The position numbers and the translations under genes were made by a program. Below are positions 59,349 to 64,000 of a stretch of 64,000 nt of DNA, piece after piece (position 1 is the stretch's first letter; the number at the start of each line of letters is the position of its first letter). The stretch is taken from the NCBI RefSeq assembly GCF_029867415.1, contig NW_026705147.1, positions 682,001 to 746,000 on the forward strand, given 5' to 3'. A model generated the notes under the pieces. That model ran no database searches, had not been told where the DNA came from, and worked only from the letters and a program-made list of their open reading frames with translations. Origin of the DNA: Vicia villosa (taxonomy: Eukaryota; Streptophyta; Magnoliopsida; Fabales; Fabaceae).

Positions 59349-60881
59349 TGTAAGACGCTGGCCTATAGATCTAGAGGGGGGGGGGTGAATAGATCTCACT
59401 AAGTTTTTACAGATTTTTCTACAGACTCGAGCGAAAGCGGTTCTGAATCGACTTGCGTCTATTCTGGACCGCTATTGCAAAGGTCGTATGTGTTTCAAAA
59501 CCAAAGAGTAAGTGGAATTAATGGTGAAGTAATATGATAGCTAACCAATACGTTTAACAACTGAAATCCAATTAACTTCTAGATTGACAACTTTGATTTG
59601 CAATGCAGTAAGATTGGATTAAGCAAAAACACAAACACTTGGTGATAGGTTCAAATTGATAGTGATTCAAGTTGTGGTGAATTGTGATGTTTGTGCAGAA
59701 CTTTAATTCACAATTTTAACACTTGAATCGTTGATCAATTTTGCACTTATAACCAATTATGAACAGAAAGTAAAAGAGAAAGTAAAAGCGACAAGAACAC
59801 GATATTTGTTTAGGCAGTTCGTCGATCGTCCTCGCTACGACTACGTCTGCCCCCAATTCCAAATTGAAATTGGGTAATCTTTCATTAATGTTGAAAGTAG
59901 TATATACAAAGAAGATAACAAAGCGATAAACGATAAACCAATTATGTCGATCCTTTGAATCTTCTTCCCCCTTAATCTTGAGTCAGATCAAGGTTATCCA
60001 AGAGCTTCACTTTGATTCCCTTCTGCAGTGTCTTGATTCCTTGAACTCCCCGTTCCTCAATCGTTACACTCAGCCGAATCCTCAATGAACGCCTCTTGAT
60101 AAAAACCCCCAAGAACCACCCGTCGTGGAGGACAAAACCCGCAGATTTTATTCACCAACAAACCCCACAAACCTTCACCCACTAGGAATCTTCAATTCCG
60201 TTCCATGGACGTTATCGAACTCATCACTAACCCGCAACGCAAGAATGATTATGTGTAATTGTGTTGGAGATGATGAAGAACGAAGATGAGAAGCGTTTGT
60301 GTATCTTTCAGTCGTTGGTGTTGCTTGAATAATTACCCTTGAACAATATATATGATTGCATAACAGTTAGAAACAAGAAAAACTGATTTTTGAACTTTCT
60401 TGATCAGTTAGGTCGACCACTTGTAGTGCTTAGGTCGACCTAACAGAGCTTGCAGAATTTTGCTCCCAGTTAGGTCGACCTGTTGAAGGAGTAGGTCGAC
60501 CAGAATCCTCTTCTGATGCATTCTGGGGACATTTTCACAGATTAGGTCGACCTAGTTGCCATGTAGGTCGACCTAGCAGACTGATATGAAGATTTCTTCA
60601 TTTTGAGTCGACCTAAATGGTCTGTGAGTCGACCTAGCAGAGGTATATGGATTTTCTTTCATTTTAGGTCGACCTAGGTTGACAGTAGGTCGACCTAACT
60701 GCTGATTTTCTGCATTTTTCATGTCCAGCTTGTGTTGAGTCGACTTATATGCATAGTGGATCACCTTGTGCTTTCATGAGTGATCAAATGCTTTGCTTTT
60801 CTGATTCCTCCTTGTTGTTTGAATGCTCATTTGAGTTTGCCATAAATCAAAAACATCTTTGAGTGTAATCTTGTACTCACA
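59349..60881 (-). repeat. 5' LTR of the copia-type element
   Basis: 1533 bp, near-identical to 53143-54677. The only changes noticed are the G-run (10 against 12), one base at the inner terminus (TGTA against TGTT on the plus strand) and an A/G change near 59814. It includes the same GTCGAC array at 60412-60744. Confidence 0.95.
60412..60744. repeat. GTCGAC palindrome array in the 5' LTR
   Basis: Same eleven sites and spacings as at 54208-54540. Confidence 0.95.
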
Positions 60882-60886
60882 GGTTT
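60882..60886 (+). repeat. Right target-site duplication GGTTT
   Basis: Matches 53138-53142 exactly. The Athila pol frame resumes directly after it. Confidence 0.92.
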
Positions 60887-62033
60887 GATCAGAAGATGTT
60901 TACCTGAAAAAGAGCAAGAAGAAGTGTTGAAGGCATGTCATGCTTCAGATTATGGGGGACATTTTAGTGGTGATCGAACAGCAGCTAAGATTTTGCAATC
61001 AGGGTTATACTGGCCAACAATATTCAAGGATGCTCAAGAGTTTGTGAGACATTGTGACAAGTGCCAAAGGACAGGCAACATATCCAAAAGAAACCAGATG
61101 CCTCAAAACTCGATGCTGGAAGTGGAGTTATTCGATGTGTGGGGTATAGACTTCATAGGACCATTTCCACCTTCATTTGGAAAAAAATATATTCTAGTAG
61201 CTGTGGATTATGTGTCAAAATGGGTCGAGGCTGTTGCTCTACCGTCAAACGATGCCAAGGTTGTGGTGAAGTTTTTGAAAGAAAACATCTTTGCTAGATT
61301 TGGAGTACCGAGAGCTCTCATAAGTGATGAAGGAACGCACTTCTTGAATCATCTCATGGAACAGTTACTCCAAAAATACAATGTGAAACACAAGATAGCC
61401 ACAACTTATCATCCTCAAACAAGTGGATAGGTTGAAGTTTCAAACAGGCAACTCAAGCAAATTTTGGAAAAGACAGTGAGTGCCTCTCGGAAGGATTGGG
61501 CTATCAAGCTGGATGATGCACTGTGGGCATACAGGACCGCTTTCAAAACACCAATTGGTATGTCACCATATCAACTTGTGTATGGGAAAGCATGCCATTT
61601 GCCTTTGGAGTTAGAACATAAGGCGTTCTGGGCATCAAAGGTTCTCAATATGGATCTATCTAAAGCGGCAAGTTCTAGACTTCTTCAACTCCATGAGTTA
61701 GAAGAATTCCGCAACCAAGCTTATGAAAATGCTAAGATCTACAAAGAGAAAACAAAAAGGTGGCATGATGGGAAGATCCAGCATAAGGAGTTCTGGGAAG
61801 GACAACTAGTTCTCTTATACAATTCAAGGCTAAGACTCTTCCCAGGAAAGTTGAAATCAAAGTGGTCGGGACCGTTTATGGTTCACAAAGTTTTTCCTCA
61901 TGGAGCTATAGAGATAAAAAATCAAGCGAATGGGGATATTTTCAAGGTGAATGGGCACAGGCTCAAACCATATTACCAAGGTCAACCGAGCGGAAGGATT
62001 GAAGTTGTTCATTTCGAAGGATGTAATGAATAG
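60887..62033 (+). pseudogene. pol: Athila Pol, 3' part: integrase
   Basis: Continuation of the Athila frame after the insertion. HHCC zinc finger (HASDYGGHF ... CDKCQRTGN), then the DDE core ([27 protein letters not shown]) with a TAG at 61428-61430 between the second D and the E, and the C-terminal [11 protein letters not shown] and [10 protein letters not shown] motifs to the stop at 62033. All three catalytic residues are kept. Broken by the stop and by the upstream insertion. Confidence 0.92.
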
Positions 62034-62760
62034 CCGTCGAGCCATGCGACGTTAAACAAAGCGCTTCGTGGGAGGCAACCCACGGGATTTATTTTTAACT
62101 GTTTTATGTGTTTTTCTTTCTTTAATTACATAGGTACAAACAATGTGGTTCATGTGGCGAAATCAGGATGGAGAAAAAACAAGAATTGAGGAAACCAGTG
62201 GTGTGACACGGGCACCCGTGTCATGTGACACGGCCGTGTCACAGGCCCTGGGTAAAGGAAAATGAAAAAGTGGATTGGAAGAAAACAGAGTTGTGACACG
62301 GGCACCCGTGTCCTGTGACACGGCCGTGTCACAAGGCCTGGAGATGAATTTTGAAAAAAAATAAAGTTTGCAAGGTCCAGAGTTCTGACACGGGCACCCG
62401 TGTCCTGTGACACGGCCGTGTCAGACCAAAACGCAAAATTTTTTCAAGATTTTCGTTTTCACTTGGTGGGCCCCTCTTGTTTTAAAATTCTTTTCTCTTA
62501 AACCACCCAATTCCACATCAAATTTTTATCTCTTTCTCCACTATTCTTCATCCCTCTCATTCACTCTTCTTTCATCTTCTTCATCTCCAACCCTAGCCTC
62601 CATTAAACCCACACACAAAATCTCCTAGTTCTCCCTCAAATCTTCATCAATTCGCAATCCGTCTTCACAAAAGTTCATCCTCTCATCATCCAAATCACTA
62701 ATCTCTAATTTATTTTTGCTTTCACCGTAGGTTTTAGTTTTTGAATTGTAGGTTGCAAGG
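62034..62760 (+). other. Spacer between integrase and the accessory ORF of the Athila element
   Basis: Holds the palindrome array at 62201-62427, then a C/T-rich leader-like stretch (62500-62700) leading to the ATG at 62761. No gene. A leader of this type might mean a separate transcript or splice for the accessory ORF; that is inference. Confidence 0.55.
62201..62427. repeat. Second Athila palindrome array, three units about 90 bp apart
   Basis: GACACGG core starts at about 62205, 62295 and 62387. Each unit is GACACGGGCACCCGTGTC, a few bases, and then TGTGACACGGCCGTGTCACA (a perfect 20-bp palindrome in the first two units). Unit number, order and spacing match the LTR array at 47486-47712; the first half differs slightly (GGGCACCC against GGCCACCC). 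Confidence 0.92.
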
Positions 62761-63220
62761 ATGCCTCCAAGGAAAGCTGTACCAAGAAGAGACACTGCTG
62801 GGACATCAAGACCCGCACAAAGAGCGCGAAGAGAGGGGAACAACCATGGAATCACTTTCTAGTTGGACACTCAAAGAGAGAAGTATAATGCTCTTCTTCG
62901 TAGGAAGATTTTGCCAACAAGGTGATGAAGAGGATGATCCGCAGTACCATGAGGAAGCTGAACAAACAGGTCCACCCCCTAGTGGATTTAATGACGGAAC
63001 ATCTCAAATGCCACAGGACAATTGGGGATGGATGCATTCTGAAATAGAGTACCTGAGGGCGGAACAAACCCGCCAGGGCGAGGAGTTGTTTAGGCAAGGC
63101 TTAGAGCAAACTCGCCAAGGAGAGGAGCAGACCCGACAAGGGACTGCCATTTATAACATTCAGGAAATGATGCAACGCATGATGTTGCAATTTCCATATC
63201 CTCCACCGCCACCTCAGTGA
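62761..63220 (+). pseudogene. Athila accessory ORF, internally deleted
   Basis: ATG at 62761 gives MPPRKAVPRRDTAGTSRPAQ and a stop at 62860-62862, then in the same frame LDTQREKYNALLRRKILPTR to about 62920. There a frame change joins an acidic C-terminal part (GDEEDDPQYHEEAEQTGPPP) ending in repeats of QTRQGEE, a coiled-coil-like block (NIQEMMQRMM) and PYPPPPPQ at 63220. Complete Athila elements have a much longer protein here. The middle domain is missing, so this looks like a deletion joining the two ends. The start (MPPR/K, basic) and the Gln-rich end resemble the accessory ORF at 55096-56517. Confidence 0.65.
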
Positions 63221-64000
63221 GCTCTGTAAGTTTCCCTCATGCTTGTGTATCCGTTGAGGACAATGTCAAATCCAAGTGTGGGGGGAAGTTCTTTTATGTT
63301 ATTTTTATTTTATTTTCTTGTTTTTTTTTTGTTTTTTTTGTGTGTTTTGAGTTTTTGTTAACCAGGATGAGTGTAATTCCAAAGAAAAGAATTGTGAGAA
63401 TAAAGGTGAAAAAGGAGGAAGACACACCTTATATTGGCTTTCGGGGCACCTATGAAAGTTGGCACAACTGAAAAAAAAAGAAAGTGCGAGACACAACTTG
63501 ATGGTGCCGAGTGAAGGAGTCTAGAGCAAACTGAACCGGACACGAAGTTGTACAAGATGGAGACTATTTTTGAACCTGTATGCAATGCCAAACCTGTGAG
63601 GATATATAAAGCCAAACACTTAAATTCATCATGAGAGAGCATCGGGTATGGCATCATCACTCTAATTTTGCATTTGTTCTTCATATAGTACACACATCGA
63701 TCACACACACTGAGGCATTTATATTTTTTTCTTTAACCCTGAGCCTTTCGCACCCAACCTTGTTATTTATCATCCTTTGTAACCATCTTAAGCCATCATC
63801 CATGTTTTTCTTTTTCTTATTCATAATTCCTTTTGTTTCCTTATTTTTGGTGTTAACTATAAGTTCGAATCCGATAGTAAAAGTTAAGTTTGGGGTAACC
63901 AAGTCCGGTGACAAAAGAATGAGGCAAGTGTGAAAAAGAAAAGGAAAAAAGAGAACACATGAAAAGAAATGTGTTGTGAAAAAAAAAGTAAAAAGAAAAA
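63221..64000 (+). other. Athila 3' non-coding region
   Basis: GTGTGGGGGGAAGTT at 63276-63290 and AGTTTGGGGT near 63886 are PPT-like tracts of the kind that precede Athila 3' LTRs, but no LTR start was found within the window. Short frames here are not supported. The sequence ends in an A-rich stretch. Confidence 0.5.

Larger units (their letters stand above)
53143..60881 (-). mobile_element. Young copia-type LTR element with gag and an accessory ORF but no pol
   Basis: LTRs 53143-54677 and 59349-60881 are near-identical (a G-run length difference and a few base changes) and the 5-bp target duplication is perfect, so insertion was recent. On the minus strand the order is 5' LTR, tRNA-iMet PBS (TGGTATCAGAGC), gag (SIRE/Maximus-like), non-coding, an array of GTCGAC palindromes, an accessory ORF, PPT and 3' LTR. 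No protease, integrase, RT or RNase H is present in the 4.67-kb interior, so it depends on a related autonomous element. The insertion splits the Athila integrase. Confidence 0.93.
47234..64000 (+). mobile_element. Athila-lineage Ty3/gypsy retrotransposon, interrupted by a copia-type element and running off the window
   Basis: Starts TGATCGGCCACC at 47234 inside the Tat LTR. It has an LTR, the diagnostic Athila PBS, gag, pol split at 53142/60882, and a shortened accessory ORF at 62761-63220. The 3' LTR is not within the window. It resembles legume Athila families such as Calypso and Diaspora. Stops and frameshifts show it is inactive. Confidence 0.85.

Overview
The window is nuclear DNA of a dicot plant, most likely a legume of the pea/vetch/clover group. 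The evidence is long AT-rich introns and spacers, a cytosolic HSP70 gene with the usual plant intron position, an Ogre-type retrotransposon derivative (LTR beginning TGTCATACCC, PPT next to GGGGCAGC, PBS TGGCGACTCTGCTGGGGA), and nested Tat, Athila and copia elements. The host genes seen are few: a pyridoxamine-phosphate-oxidase-like gene (about 25.85-29.29 kb, +) and the HSP70 gene (33.70-36.14 kb, -). The rest is transposons, transposon-carried gene fragments and AT-rich filler.

Layout. 1-9739: a minus-strand, gag-only Ogre derivative with a 66-bp tandem array in its 3' region; its 3' LTR runs off the left edge. 9740-17893: debris holding two unrelated gene fragments side by side (BAH/chromomethylase-like and SUV3-helicase-like), a hAT MITE with a perfect 8-bp target duplication, a minus-strand Helitron 3' end, a housekeeping-type promoter with no coding gene behind it, a 38-bp minisatellite of about 1 kb, and a long imperfect inverted repeat. 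17894-21650: a Helitron with both ends that carries a broken oxysterol-binding-protein (ORP) fragment. 21.9-25.3 kb: Stowaway-like and hAT MITEs and a stack of Helitron-like 3' ends. 25.85-29.29 kb: the PPOX-like gene, with MITEs in its introns. 33.70-36.3 kb: HSP70 with its promoter.

36799 to the right edge is a three-level nest. A decayed Tat-lineage Ty3/gypsy element (36799-47233) has its 3' LTR cut by an Athila-lineage element (47234 to beyond 64000). The Athila integrase is in turn split by a young copia-type element (53143-60881) with near-identical 1.53-kb LTRs and a perfect GGTTT target duplication. The copia element has an intact gag and an intact second ORF but no pol, so it must borrow enzymes.

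The most unusual pattern concerns the extra, non-gag/pol ORFs. The Tat element has one in antisense, the Athila element has a deleted sense-strand one, and the copia element has an intact one. All three look like the same broad family of plant retrotransposon accessory proteins. In the Athila and copia elements the ORF is preceded by an array of palindromes that also occurs in that element's own LTRs: TAGGTCGACCTA pairs set 21 bp apart in the copia element, and a 20-bp palindrome at about 90-bp spacing in the Athila element. This could be a protein-plus-cognate-site system (for example anti-silencing or self-regulation). That functional reading is inference.
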